Shown piece by piece: positions 22,783-31,272 of a DNA stretch of 64,000 bases (position 1 is its first letter; each line of letters opens with the position of its first letter). The notes beneath the pieces are model-generated. The model was given only the letters and a program-made list of their open reading frames with translations, was not told the origin of the DNA and made no database searches. The DNA lies in assembly GCA_044368415.1 (NCBI GenBank), contig JBIPLJ010000006.1, positions 1 to 64,000 of the forward strand, in the 5' to 3' direction. Both the position numbers and the translations under genes were made by a program. The stretch is from UBA4615 sp044368415. Its GTDB lineage: Bacteria > Pseudomonadota > Gammaproteobacteria > Burkholderiales > Burkholderiaceae_E.

Positions 22783-23850
22783 TCAATCGACCACGTACAT
22801 CGGTACCCGCGGCGCGACCGCGCACAACAGCTCGTACCCGATGGTGCCCGCGCTGGCCGCGACCTCGTCGACCGAGACCCGCTCGCCCCACAGCTCCACC
22901 AGCGCGCCAACACCCACCCCGGGGGTCGGTTCGAGGTCGACCGCCATCATATCCATCGACACGCGACCGACGGTGCGTGTGCGGACCCCGGCGACATCGA
23001 CCGGCGTGCCGGTGGGCGCATGGCGCGGATAGCCGTCCGCATACCCGCAGGCGACGATGCCGATGCGCATCGGCCCGGGGGCTGTGAAGCTCGCTCCGTA
23101 GCCGACGGTGTCGCCGGTCTCGAGCGTCTGGGTGCCGATCAGCGCCGCACGCAGGGTCATCGCGGCCCGCAGCCCGAGCGAGGCGGCGCTGCGATCGGCG
23201 AACGGGCTCGAGCCGTACAGCATGATGCCGGGGCGGACCCAATGACGGTGGGTCTGCGGCAGGTCGCACAGCGCTGCGGAGTTGGCGAGCGAGCGCGAGC
23301 CCGGCAGATCGAGCGTCGCGCGGTCGAAGCGCTCGATCTGCGCGGCGGCGCCACCCGGTCGATCGGCATCGGAGAAATGCGTCAGCAGCGACACGGTGCC
23401 GACCGCGGGCAGGACCGACAGCTCACGCTGCGTCGAGGCGGCCGTCTTCGGATCGAGGCCGAGCCGGTTCATGCCGGTGTTGAGCTTGAGCCAGATGTCG
23501 ATCGCCTTGCCCTCATGCCCGCGCAGCCATTCGAACTGGGAGGCGTCATGCACGACCAGCGACAGGCCGAGTTCGCCGGCCAGCGCGACGTCCTCGGGGC
23601 CGAACGGGCCTTCGAGCATCAGGATCGGGCCGCGCCAGCCGAGGGCGCGCAGGCGGCGCGCGTTGTCGAACTCGAGCAGCGCGAGTCCGTCGGCACCGGT
23701 GAATCCGCGGATCGCGGCAGGCAGCCCGTGTCCGTAGGCATGGGCCTTCACGACCGCCCAGATCCGGCTGCCCGGAGCGCGTCGGCGGGCCTCGGCGAGG
23801 TTGTGTGCAAGGGCGGAGAGGGAGACAGAAGCGGAGATGGGACGAGGCAT
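22783..23850 (-). CDS. alr: alanine racemase
   Basis: The 355-residue PLP enzyme shows the fold-type III opening, with the PLP lysine in WAVVKAHAYGHG. The C-terminal catalytic tyrosine region is GYGASFTAPGPMRIG, and VDMMAVDLEPTPGVGVG-like text follows. It converts L-alanine to D-alanine for peptidoglycan synthesis in the cytoplasm. The gene is divergent from lplT and directly upstream of radA. One copy is seen here; whether it is the biosynthetic (alr) or catabolic (dadX) isoform cannot be judged, but the absence of dadA favours alr. Confidence 0.92.
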   Translation of the reverse strand: MPRPISASVSLSALAHNLAEARRRAPGSRIWAVVKAHAYGHGLPAAIRGFTGADGLALLEFDNARRLRALGWRGPILMLEGPFGPEDVALAGELGLSLVVHDASQFEWLRGHEGKAIDIWLKLNTGMNRLGLDPKTAASTQRELSVLPAVGTVSLLTHFSDADRPGGAAAQIERFDRATLDLPGSRSLANSAALCDLPQTHRHWVRPGIMLYGSSPFADRSAASLGLRAAMTLRAALIGTQTLETGDTVGYGASFTAPGPMRIGIVACGYADGYPRHAPTGTPVDVAGVRTRTVGRVSMDMMAVDLEPTPGVGVGALVELWGERVSVDEVAASAGTIGYELLCAVAPRVPMYVVD

Positions 23851-23879
23851 CGGTCAACTCAGGGGCGACGGCGGCATGG

Positions 23880-23885
23880 TATAAC
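23880..23885 (+). promoter_or_regulatory. -10 candidate of lplT
   Basis: TATAAC lies 25 bases before the lplT ATG in the divergent gap with alr. No convincing -35 at the right distance was found. Confidence 0.3.
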
Positions 23886-23910
23886 GCGGCGCGGAGACGA
23901 ACTGGATTCG

Positions 23911-25173
23911 ATGAAACGCGGCTTCTACACGATCATGGCGGCGCAGTTCTGTTCGTCGCTGGCGGACAACGCGTTGTTGATCGCGGCCATTGCATTGTTG
24001 GTCGAGATGCACGCGCCGGAGTGGATGAAGCCGCTGCTCAAGCTTTTCTTCACGATCTCGTACGTGGTACTCGCCCCGTTCGTCGGCGCCTTCGCCGATG
24101 CGCTGCCTAAGGGCAGAGTGATGTTCTACACGAACACCATCAAGGTCGCGGGCTGCGCGCTGATGTTCTTCGCCGTCCATCCGCTCCTGGCCTATGCCGT
24201 CGTAGGGTTCGGCGCGGCCGCTTATTCTCCGGCCAAGTACGGCATCCTCACCGAGCTGCTGCCGCCTGAGAAACTCGTCGCGGCGAACGGCTGGATCGAG
24301 GGCACGACCGTTGGCTCGATCATCCTCGGCACCGTGCTCGGTGGCGCACTGATCAGCCCGACGATCTCGGCCAGCCTGCTCGCATTCGACCTGCCCCGCT
24401 TCGAGACGGGCGTCGACACACCCGCGGAGTCGGCGATCCTCGTGATCGCTGTCTTCTATGGCTTGGCGGGCCTGTTTAACCTGCGCATCCCCGACACCGG
24501 CGCGCGCTACGCGCACCAGGAGCGCAACCCGCTGCGGCTGCTCCTCGACTTCGGACACTGCCTGCGCGTGCTGTGGCGCGACAAGCTCGGCCAGATCTCG
24601 CTCGCGGTGACCACCCTGTTCTGGGGAGCTGGCGCGACGCTGCAGTTCATCGTGCTGAAGTGGGCCGACGTGCAGCTCGGCATGCCGCTCTCGAAGGCGG
24701 CGGTGCTGCAGGGCGTGGTTGCGCTCGGGATCGCCGTCGGCGCGATGGTCGCGGCCCGATTCGTTCCGCTGCGCGGCTCGCTGCGCGTGTTGCCGGTCGG
24801 TGTCGCAATGGGTGTGCTGGTACCGATGATGACCCTGGTCCACGACCTCTCGATCGCCTACATGACGCTGGTGCTGATCGGCGCGCTCGCAGGCTTCTTC
24901 GTGGTGCCCATGAATGCGCTGCTGCAGCATCGGGGCCACGTGCTGATGAGCGCCGGCCACTCGATCGCCGTGCAGAACTTCAACGAAAACCTGATGATCC
25001 TGGCGATGCTGTCCCTCTACGCCGTGCTGATCCGCGCGGATGTGCACATCAACTGGGTGATCCTGATGTTCGGCTCGTTCGTCGCGCTGTCGATGGTCGC
25101 CGTCATGCGACTGCATTCGGCCAACCAGCGCCGCTTCGACTCGGTCGCGCTGATCGGCCAGATGCGGCACTGA
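23911..25173 (+). CDS. lplT: lysophospholipid transporter LplT
   Basis: This 420-residue major facilitator has about twelve membrane helices. LplT-like text includes QFCSSLADNALLIAA at the N-terminus, AAYSPAKYGILTELLP in the fourth-fifth helix region and ANGWIEGTTVGSIILG. LplT flips lysophospholipids across the inner membrane for re-acylation. The usual partner acyltransferase Aas is not adjacent here. The start ATG at MKRGFYTIMAAQ was chosen over a very long upstream frame that only mirrors alr. It is divergent from alr and convergent with the glycosylase gene. Confidence 0.9.
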   Translation: MKRGFYTIMAAQFCSSLADNALLIAAIALLVEMHAPEWMKPLLKLFFTISYVVLAPFVGAFADALPKGRVMFYTNTIKVAGCALMFFAVHPLLAYAVVGFGAAAYSPAKYGILTELLPPEKLVAANGWIEGTTVGSIILGTVLGGALISPTISASLLAFDLPRFETGVDTPAESAILVIAVFYGLAGLFNLRIPDTGARYAHQERNPLRLLLDFGHCLRVLWRDKLGQISLAVTTLFWGAGATLQFIVLKWADVQLGMPLSKAAVLQGVVALGIAVGAMVAARFVPLRGSLRVLPVGVAMGVLVPMMTLVHDLSIAYMTLVLIGALAGFFVVPMNALLQHRGHVLMSAGHSIAVQNFNENLMILAMLSLYAVLIRADVHINWVILMFGSFVALSMVAVMRLHSANQRRFDSVALIGQMRH

Positions 25174-25210
25174 GCGGCGCGGGTCCGCGCGTCGGGCCTG
25201 CGCGCCCCGC

Positions 25211-26041
25211 TCAGCCGAGCGCCTCGAAGGTCCGGCGCGCGAGCCTGAGGTCGGCCCAGGCCTTTGCCTTGTCGGGCAGGTTGCGCAGCAGGTAGGCCGG
25301 ATGGTAGGTGACGACCATCGGCACGTCCCGGCCCCCGGCCCGGTACCCATGCACCCGTCCGCGTAGGCTCGCCACCGTTGCATCGGTGCGCAGCAGCGAC
25401 TGCGCGGCGAAACGCCCCAGCACCACGATCAGCCGCGGCTGCAGCAACTCGACCTGGCGCAGCAGGTAGGGCTCGCAGCGGGCGACCTCCTCAGGCACCG
25501 GATCGCGGTTGCCCGGCGGCCGGCACTTCATCACGTTGGCGATGAACGCCTCGTCCGGCCGGTCGACGCCGATCGCGAGCAGCATCTGGTCGAGGAGCCT
25601 GCCCGCGTCACCGACGAACGGCTCGCCGCTCAGGTCCTCCTGTTGGCCGGGCGCTTCACCGACCAGCATCCACGGCGCTGGCCTGGGGCCGGTGCCGAAG
25701 ACGGTGTTGCGTCGGCCCTCGCAGAGCCCGCAGGCCACGCAGCCCGAGACCGCCTCGACCAGCCCGGCCCAGCCGAGCCCGGCGATGACGGGGTCGCGTT
25801 GCAGGGACGGGGCGCGCGAGCGTGCGACGAGTATGGGCGACTCTCCGGGCTTCGCTTCGGACTTCGACGCCGGGGCCGCCCCTGCCAGTTCGGCCGGCCC
25901 CGCCGATCCGGTTTCGTCCGCGGCGTCGGCCGCTTCGCTCGCCGCAGCCGCTTCGATCGAATCGCTGGCGGCCGGATCTCGCAGCATCCAGGCCGGTCCG
26001 ATGCCGAGCGCCGCCCACGCCCTGCGGCGACGTTCATCCAC
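25211..26041 (-). CDS. uracil-DNA glycosylase family protein (iron-sulfur type)
   Basis: The 276-residue protein has a poorly conserved, alanine-rich N-terminal 90 residues followed by a family 4/5 uracil-DNA glycosylase domain. The 4Fe-4S cysteines lie in VACGLCEGRRNTVFGTG and, further on, in NVMKCRPPGNRDP and CEPYLLRQ. Catalytic motif 1 is GEAPGQQEDLSGEPFVG and motif 2 is VVTYHPAYLLR. It should excise uracil from deaminated DNA in the cytoplasm. The GTG start overlaps rimI by 8 bases, so tsaB-rimI-udg are read as one unit. The long alanine-rich spacer is common in Burkholderiales homologues. Confidence 0.88.
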   Translation of the reverse strand: MDERRRRAWAALGIGPAWMLRDPAASDSIEAAAASEAADAADETGSAGPAELAGAAPASKSEAKPGESPILVARSRAPSLQRDPVIAGLGWAGLVEAVSGCVACGLCEGRRNTVFGTGPRPAPWMLVGEAPGQQEDLSGEPFVGDAGRLLDQMLLAIGVDRPDEAFIANVMKCRPPGNRDPVPEEVARCEPYLLRQVELLQPRLIVVLGRFAAQSLLRTDATVASLRGRVHGYRAGGRDVPMVVTYHPAYLLRNLPDKAKAWADLRLARRTFEALG

Positions 26042-26543
26042 GGACCGAATCCGGCGCCAGGCGGCGCACCATCACGATCGCGTCTTCCCGTGCGCCGTCG
26101 TGCGCGGGGTAGTAGCGGCGCCGCAGGCCGACCCGGTGGAAGCCCTTGCGCTCGTACAGGCGCAGCGCGGGCGTGTTCGAGGGTCGCACCTCGAGCAGCA
26201 TCGAGCGCGCACCGCGCGAGCCCGAGTCGTCGACCAGCCAGTCGAGGATGGCCGCGCCCAGCCCCAGCCCCTGGACCGGGGCATCCACGCTCAGGTTCAG
26301 CAGGTGCACCTCGTCGGGGAGCCACATGACGATCGCATAGCCGAGCAGCCCGACCGGCCCCTCAGGCGACTCGAAGACCCAGCCGTCGTAGCCTGCGGCG
26401 AGCGAGTCGGCGAAGTTCCCGTAGGTCCATGGGAAAGGGAAGATCCGCGCCTCGATCTGCGCGACCTGCGCGAGGTCGCCGCGGCGCATGGGCCGCGCGG
26501 CCCAGCCGGGCAGCGGCGCGCGCGGCACGGGCGCCGCGCTCAT
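26034..26543 (-). CDS. rimI: ribosomal-protein-alanine N-acetyltransferase RimI
   Basis: The 169-residue GNAT enzyme has the acetyl-CoA-binding signature LSVDAPVQGLGLGAAIL and the C-terminal RLYERKGFHRVGLRRRYYP typical of RimI, which acetylates the N-terminal alanine of ribosomal protein S18. The start was set at MSAAPVPRAPL, which overlaps the tsaB stop by ATGA. The open frame runs far upstream within tsaB but that part is antisense-like noise. The tsaB-rimI pairing is conserved widely and supports the call. Confidence 0.9.
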   Translation of the reverse strand: MSAAPVPRAPLPGWAARPMRRGDLAQVAQIEARIFPFPWTYGNFADSLAAGYDGWVFESPEGPVGLLGYAIVMWLPDEVHLLNLSVDAPVQGLGLGAAILDWLVDDSGSRGARSMLLEVRPSNTPALRLYERKGFHRVGLRRRYYPAHDGAREDAIVMVRRLAPDSVRG

Positions 26544-27331
26544 CGCCCGCCCGCGGCCGCGGCGCGGGCGGCCCGCAGCGCCGCCTGCTCGCCGACGTCG
26601 AGCGCGACCTTGTCGCGCAGATAGATGGGCGCCGCGTCCGCCGCGTCGACGGCACGACCGGTGCGCAGGCCGAGCGCAGCCAGAGTCACCACCGTGCCGG
26701 CATCGGGCTGGACGGCGCCCACAGGCCGGCGCGCCGCAGCCAGCCCACCCTCCCGCAGCAGCGGATAGGCGTCGAAGCCGTCGCCGGCGAGCACCGGGGC
26801 GCAGGCGCCCAGCGCCATGAATGCCGCCCGGGCCGCCTCTGGCGCCGCGAGCAGCGGGCCGAGCGCGGGCTCGGGCCACACTCCGTCCGCCAGGGCCTTC
26901 GCGGGGAACGCGGCGAAGCAGACTTCGCCCATCCGCAGGTCGAGCGCAACCAACACCCAGTCGCCCGCCTCGAGTGACTGCCCCGCCTGTGCGGCCAGCG
27001 TGCACATCGCATCGACCGGCACCAGCGGCCTCCCCCAACCCAGGCCCAGGCCTTGGGCGACGCCGCAGGCGATCCGCAAGCCGGTAAAGGCGCCGGGACC
27101 GCAGCCGAAGCCGATCGCATCGATCGTCCGCGGCTCAATCCCTGCCTCCAGCAGCACCGCCTCGACCAGCCCGAGAAGGTGGCGCGAATGGCCCTGGGTC
27201 ATCGGCAGCGATCGGCCCGCCGATCCGCCCGGGCCGGCGACCGCGACCGAACAGGCGCCTGCGGTGGTGTCTAGCGCGAGCACGGTCGGACGCTCGCCGA
27301 CGTCAGCGCGCGGATCGGGAACGGGGAGCAT
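26540..27331 (-). CDS. tsaB: tRNA threonylcarbamoyladenosine biosynthesis protein TsaB
   Basis: This 263-residue ASKHA-fold protein starts its domain with VLALDTTAGACSVAVAG and has the GFGCGPGAFTGLRIACGVAQG segment, the TsaB signature. TsaB is the scaffold partner of TsaD and TsaE in t6A37 tRNA modification. The ATG at 27331 adds about 15 residues before the canonical start. A GTG at 27283 (in PTVLALD) is an alternative. A TAGAAT box ends 6 bases before the ATG, so a leaderless transcript is possible. It is the first gene of tsaB-rimI-udg. Confidence 0.9.
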   Translation of the reverse strand: MLPVPDPRADVGERPTVLALDTTAGACSVAVAGPGGSAGRSLPMTQGHSRHLLGLVEAVLLEAGIEPRTIDAIGFGCGPGAFTGLRIACGVAQGLGLGWGRPLVPVDAMCTLAAQAGQSLEAGDWVLVALDLRMGEVCFAAFPAKALADGVWPEPALGPLLAAPEAARAAFMALGACAPVLAGDGFDAYPLLREGGLAAARRPVGAVQPDAGTVVTLAALGLRTGRAVDAADAAPIYLRDKVALDVGEQAALRAARAAAAGGR

Positions 27332-27337
27332 CGCGGG

Positions 27338-27343
27338 ATTCTA
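27338..27343 (-). promoter_or_regulatory. -10 candidate of tsaB, leaderless arrangement
   Basis: TAGAAT on the minus strand (27343-27338) is separated from the tsaB ATG by six bases only. No ribosome site is present between. No clear -35 was seen. Confidence 0.35.
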
Positions 27344-27387
27344 AGCCAGCGCCGCCTGCGGACCACGGGTCCGCGCCGACGCACCGC

Positions 27388-27723
27388 TCATTGACGCTGT
27401 TCGCGCAGCTCGCGGCGCAGCACGCGGCGCTCCTCGGGACTGAGGCGCGGGGCGCCGCTCCAGCCCGGCCGCTCGCCGCCCCAGGCACCGGAACCGGGGG
27501 CGATCGCGCCGTCCGGTGCCGGCCCGGGACCGTAGTAGCCGCGCGGCCCGTAGCCGCCCGGGCCACGCCGGGGACCGTCGGCCCGCCATCGCTCGCGCTC
27601 GGCTTCGAGCTGCTGGCGCAGCTCGAGGCGGCGCGCCTGTCGCTCCGCATCGTCTTCACCTCCTGCGCGCGCGTGAGCGCCCGTCGCGACGAGGATCACG
27701 ACGGCGCACACGAACCTCGACAT
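27388..27723 (-). CDS. small exported Gly/Pro/Arg-rich protein, function unknown
   Basis: A 111-residue protein with a signal peptide (MSRFVCAVVILVATGAHARA, likely cleavage after ARA). A short charged helix (DDAERQARRLELRQQLEAERERW), a glycine/proline/tyrosine-rich middle and a C-terminal LSPEERRVLRRELREQRQ helix follow. The end motif recurs in small exported proteins of Burkholderiales, some annotated as DUF3106-like, but I cannot name the family with confidence. It was started at the second methionine so that the signal peptide begins the protein. No enzyme motif is present. It may be a periplasmic structural or stress protein. Confidence 0.6.
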   Translation of the reverse strand: MSRFVCAVVILVATGAHARAGGEDDAERQARRLELRQQLEAERERWRADGPRRGPGGYGPRGYYGPGPAPDGAIAPGSGAWGGERPGWSGAPRLSPEERRVLRRELREQRQ

Positions 27724-27829
27724 GCGCGGCGAACGGAACACCCGGTACCTCGTGGGCGTGGGAGAGAGGAGCCCGGATTCTAGTCGCCGCTCCCGGCGGC
27801 TCCGCCCGGCGTCCGGTAATCGGCGCTAC

Positions 27830-27842
27830 CCGGTGTAACCGG
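27830..27842. promoter_or_regulatory. 13-bp inverted repeat upstream of ompR
   Basis: CCGGTGTAACCGG has perfect 5-base arms around GTA. A related half, CCGGTAATCGG, lies about 18 bases before it. It sits about 40 bases upstream of a TATGAT box (27881-27886) that could be the -10 of ompR. It could be a regulator site; nothing more can be said. Confidence 0.25.
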
Positions 27843-27915
27843 TGGTCGGGCTCACCGCCACGCCGGCCGCGGTCGGGCAGTATGATCTGACAACCCCCAC
27901 GCCTGTCTGCCGCCG

Positions 27916-28629
27916 ATGAGCGCCTCGCCCAAGCGTCTGCTCGTGGTCGACGACGACCCGAAGCTGCGCGACCTGCTGCACCGCTACCTGACCGGCCAGC
28001 AGTTCGAGGTCGCACTGGCGACAGACGGCCCGTCGATGAACCGGCTGCTGCAGCGCGAGCCCTGGGACATGATCATTCTCGACCTGATGCTGCCGGGCGA
28101 CGACGGCCTGTCGATCATCCGTCGGCTGCGCGGCGCGAATGACCGCACGCCGGTCATCATGCTGACCGCCAAGGGCGACGACATCGACCGGATCATCGGC
28201 CTGGAGATGGGCGCCGACGACTACCTGCCCAAGCCTTTTAATCCGCGCGAGCTGCTCGCCCGGATCAACGCCGTGATGCGCCGCCAGCCGCCGCCCGACG
28301 CCCCGGGCGCCCCCGCCACGGACCTGGGCGAGGTCCGCTTCGGCCCGTTCGTCTTCGATGCAGCGATGCGCACCCTCACCCGCGACGGGCTGCCGGTCCC
28401 GCTCACCAGCGGCGAGTTTTCGGTGCTCAAGGTCTTCGCCCGCCATCCGCGCAGCCCGCTGTCGCGCGAGAAGCTGATGGTGCTGGCACGCGGCCGCGAG
28501 TACGGAGCCTTCGACCGGAGCCTGGACGTCCAGGTCTCGCGCCTGCGAAAGCTGCTGGAGACCGACCCGGCGAACCCTCGCTACATTCAGACCGTCTGGG
28601 GCGTGGGCTACGTGTTCGTCCCCGACTGA
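27916..28629 (+). CDS. ompR: two-component response regulator OmpR
   Basis: The 237-residue protein has a receiver domain with phosphoacceptor Asp56 in MIILDLMLPGDDG, the acidic pair in VVDDDPKL, the conserved threonine in MLTAKG and the lysine in LPKPFNPREL. A winged-helix DNA-binding domain follows from about residue 135 and ends with PRYIQTVWGVGYVFV. This is the OmpR/PhoB class, and the close spacing to an EnvZ-like kinase supports OmpR rather than another member. It should control envelope genes such as porins in response to osmotic or other envelope cues. Confidence 0.85.
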   Translation: MSASPKRLLVVDDDPKLRDLLHRYLTGQQFEVALATDGPSMNRLLQREPWDMIILDLMLPGDDGLSIIRRLRGANDRTPVIMLTAKGDDIDRIIGLEMGADDYLPKPFNPRELLARINAVMRRQPPPDAPGAPATDLGEVRFGPFVFDAAMRTLTRDGLPVPLTSGEFSVLKVFARHPRSPLSREKLMVLARGREYGAFDRSLDVQVSRLRKLLETDPANPRYIQTVWGVGYVFVPD

Positions 28630-28632
28630 ACC

Positions 28633-29970
28633 GTGCAGCGGCCCCCCGTTCGACTGTCCCTCTTCTGGCGGACGTTCCTGCTGATCGCCGCGGTGGTGGT
28701 GGCGAGCCTGCTGGCCTGGCTGCAGCTCTTCCGGGCGGCCGAGCTGCAGCCGCGAGCGGAGCGCTTCGCTTGGGAGATCACCTCGATCGTCAACCTCACC
28801 CGGGCGGGCCTTTTGAGCGCCTCCGGCACCGCCCGGATCGTCTTGCTCGGGGAGCTGGCCCGCAACGAGGGTATCCAGGTCCTGCCCGCGGAGCCGACCG
28901 ACCGCGTCCGGCCCTGGCCGGACGAGCGCTTCGGCGCCCCGTTCGAAGCGAAGCTGCGCGAGCTCCTCGGCCCCGAGACCCGGCTGGCGGCCGCGGTCAA
29001 CAACGATGACGGCCTGTGGATCCGGTTCGAGATCGACGACGATCCCTACTGGATGCTGCTGGATCCAGCCCGGATCGAGCGGCAGGCGAATCGGAACTGG
29101 ATCGGCTGGATCGGCATCGCGGTGGCGCTGGCGACCGCTGGCGCCCTGGTAATCAGCCGGGTGGTCAACCGGCCGCTGGCCACACTCGCGCAGGCGATCG
29201 AGCGGCTGGCCCGCGGCGAGGCGGCGCTGCCGCTGCGCGAGGACGCCCCGACCGAGCTGGCCGCGGTGAATCGGCGCTTCAACCGAATGGCGGGCGATCT
29301 CGCAGCGCTCGAACAAGACCGCGCCGAGGCCCTAGCCGGTATCTCGCACGACATTCGCACGCCGCTCACCCGCCTGCGGATGGAGATCGAGATGGCGCCG
29401 GTGGACGCCGCCACCCGCGACTCAATGGCCGACGAGATCGACCGGATCGATGCGATCGTCCGCCAGTTCGGCGAGTTCGCCCAGCCCGCGTCGGCGCGCC
29501 CCCCGGAGCGGATCGACGTCGCCGAGACCCTGCGCTCGGTGCTGGATGGCTTCCGGCACGGGCCGGACGCGGCCGGACTGGAGATCGTCGAGACGGTCGC
29601 GCCCGGCACGGACTGGCGCGGCGCGCCGAGCTCGCTCGAGCGCATCGTCGCGAATCTCGTCGAGAACGCGCGGCGCTACGGGGCTGGGCCGGACGCGCGC
29701 GTGCGCGTCGAGGTCGATGCACATCGCACCGGACGCGGCCTCGAGCTGAGCGTGCGCGACCACGGACCGGGCGTGCCCCCCGATCAGCTCGAGCGCCTGA
29801 TCCGCCCGTTCACCCGCCTGGACACCGAACGAAACCGCCACGGTGGCTCGGGTCTGGGGCTGGCGATCGTCGCCCGCCTGGCGCGGCGCCATGCCGGGGA
29901 CCTGGTGCTGGCGCTGCCGCTCGATGGCGGGCTGCTCGCGCGGGTCAGGCTCGCGGACGATCCGGGCTGA
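28633..29970 (+). CDS. envZ: sensor histidine kinase EnvZ-like
   Basis: This 445-residue inner-membrane kinase has two membrane helices (about residues 14-34 and 156-176) flanking a periplasmic sensor region. A HAMP linker (NRPLATLAQAIERLARGE) follows. The phosphoacceptor His239 is in GISHDIRTPLTRL, and the ATPase domain has the N box (ERIVANLVENARRYG), the G1 box DHGPGVP and the G2 box HGGSGLGLAIVARL. The GTG start is 3 bases after the ompR stop, so the two are co-translated. It phosphorylates OmpR. The gene ends 13 bases from the convergent ispDF. Confidence 0.87.
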   Translation: MQRPPVRLSLFWRTFLLIAAVVVASLLAWLQLFRAAELQPRAERFAWEITSIVNLTRAGLLSASGTARIVLLGELARNEGIQVLPAEPTDRVRPWPDERFGAPFEAKLRELLGPETRLAAAVNNDDGLWIRFEIDDDPYWMLLDPARIERQANRNWIGWIGIAVALATAGALVISRVVNRPLATLAQAIERLARGEAALPLREDAPTELAAVNRRFNRMAGDLAALEQDRAEALAGISHDIRTPLTRLRMEIEMAPVDAATRDSMADEIDRIDAIVRQFGEFAQPASARPPERIDVAETLRSVLDGFRHGPDAAGLEIVETVAPGTDWRGAPSSLERIVANLVENARRYGAGPDARVRVEVDAHRTGRGLELSVRDHGPGVPPDQLERLIRPFTRLDTERNRHGGSGLGLAIVARLARRHAGDLVLALPLDGGLLARVRLADDPG

Positions 29971-29983
29971 GGCGCGCGGCGCG

Positions 29984-31195
29984 TCAGCCCGCCCGGGCCA
30001 GCATCACGACCGCCTGCGCCGAGATGCCCTCGCCGCGGCCCGCGTAGCCCAGGCGCTCGGCAGTCTTCGCCTTCACGTTCACGCTCGACACCGGCAGCCC
30101 GAGGTCGGCGGCGATCACCTCGAGCATTGCGGGCACGTGCGGCGCGAGCTTCGGCGCCTGGGCGACCACCGTGCAGTCGACATTGGCGGGCCGCCAGCCC
30201 GCCGCGCGGACGCGCTGCAGCGCCTCGCGCAGCAGCACCCGGCTGTCGGCGCCCGCGAAGCGCGCATCGGTGTCGGGAAAGTGACGGCCAATGTCGCCCA
30301 ACCCCGCGCCGCCCAGCAGCGCGTCGGTGATCGCATGCAGCAAGACGTCGGCATCCGAGTGCCCGAGCAGGCCCGAGGCATGCGGGATGGTCGTGCCGCC
30401 GATCACCAAAGCGCGCCCAGGCACCAGCGCGTGCACGTCCCAGCCCTGGCCGATGCGCCAGGGCACGTCGGCATCGGGGTTCGCGGCGGCGGACGCGAGG
30501 GCGCCTCGCATCGCATGCAGGTCGTCCATCGTCGTCACCTTAAAATTGCGCCTGCTGCCGGCCACCAGCAGCGGCGTGCGGCCGGTGGCCTCGATCGCGG
30601 AGGCCTCGTCGGTCACCCGGTGATGGCGCTCGAGCGCGTGGCGCAGCGTGCCGAGCGGGAACACCTGCGGCGTCTGCGCAAGCCACAGGCCCTCGCGCTC
30701 GACGCTCGTGACGGCCCGGCCCGCCCCGCCGCGTTTGACGGTGTCGGCGATCGGCTGCGCGAGCAGCCCCCCGACCCGGTCGTCGCGCAGCGCATCGCGC
30801 AAGCGCTCGAGGCTTGCGGCCTCGACGCCTGGACGCGCCGCGTCGTGCACCCAGACCCAGTCCACTCCTCTCGCACCATGGGCCTCGGCGAGCGCGACCA
30901 GCCCGCCCAGGACGCTCGCACGGCGGGTGTGGCCGCCGGCGGGCACGACCGCGCAGCGCGGCGCCTGCAGCCCGGGCAACGCGGCGGCGACCGCGTCGTC
31001 GGGCGCGACCACCACCAGCACCGCCTCGAGCCACTCGCAGCCGAGCAGCGCCTCGACGGTGCGCTCGAGCATCGTCGCGCCGTTCAGGTCGAGGTACTGC
31101 TTCGGGCGGTCGGCGCCGAGCCGCGTGCCGGTGCCTGCTGCCGGCACCACCGCAAAGTGGCGCACCGGCATCGCTGAGTCGAGGGACTCGGTCAT
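29984..31195 (-). CDS. ispDF: bifunctional IspD-IspF (MEP cytidylyltransferase / MEcPP synthase)
   Basis: The 403-residue protein joins two enzymes of the MEP isoprenoid pathway. Residues 12-232 are IspD, with AVVPAAGTGTRLGADRPKQY and WVWVHDAARP. A short alanine-rich linker (233-246) follows. Residues 247-403 are IspF, with metal ligands Asp253, His255 and His287 in GWDVHALVPG and GHSDADVLLHAITDA, and the C-terminal AERLGYAGRGEGISAQA. It makes CDP-methylerythritol and later the cyclodiphosphate. Betaproteobacteria normally carry two adjacent genes in this order, so a stop-loss fusion is likely. An internal Met9 is an alternative start. It is divergent from mfd. Confidence 0.93.
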   Translation of the reverse strand: MTESLDSAMPVRHFAVVPAAGTGTRLGADRPKQYLDLNGATMLERTVEALLGCEWLEAVLVVVAPDDAVAAALPGLQAPRCAVVPAGGHTRRASVLGGLVALAEAHGARGVDWVWVHDAARPGVEAASLERLRDALRDDRVGGLLAQPIADTVKRGGAGRAVTSVEREGLWLAQTPQVFPLGTLRHALERHHRVTDEASAIEATGRTPLLVAGSRRNFKVTTMDDLHAMRGALASAAANPDADVPWRIGQGWDVHALVPGRALVIGGTTIPHASGLLGHSDADVLLHAITDALLGGAGLGDIGRHFPDTDARFAGADSRVLLREALQRVRAAGWRPANVDCTVVAQAPKLAPHVPAMLEVIAADLGLPVSSVNVKAKTAERLGYAGRGEGISAQAVVMLARAG

Positions 31196-31229
31196 CGGGA
31201 TCGGGCAGGAGGCTCGGGGTTCGCGAAGC

Positions 31230-31239
31230 TACAATTGTA
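31230..31239. promoter_or_regulatory. palindromic -10 element shared by mfd and ispDF
   Basis: TACAATTGTA reads the same on both strands, so each strand shows TACAAT, a good -10. It lies in the 77-base gap between the divergent starts. A bidirectional promoter with overlapping -10 boxes is suggested. No good -35 was seen in either direction. Confidence 0.45.
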
Positions 31240-31272
31240 CGGTTGGCACTAGGCCCTTACCCACGCCCCCGC

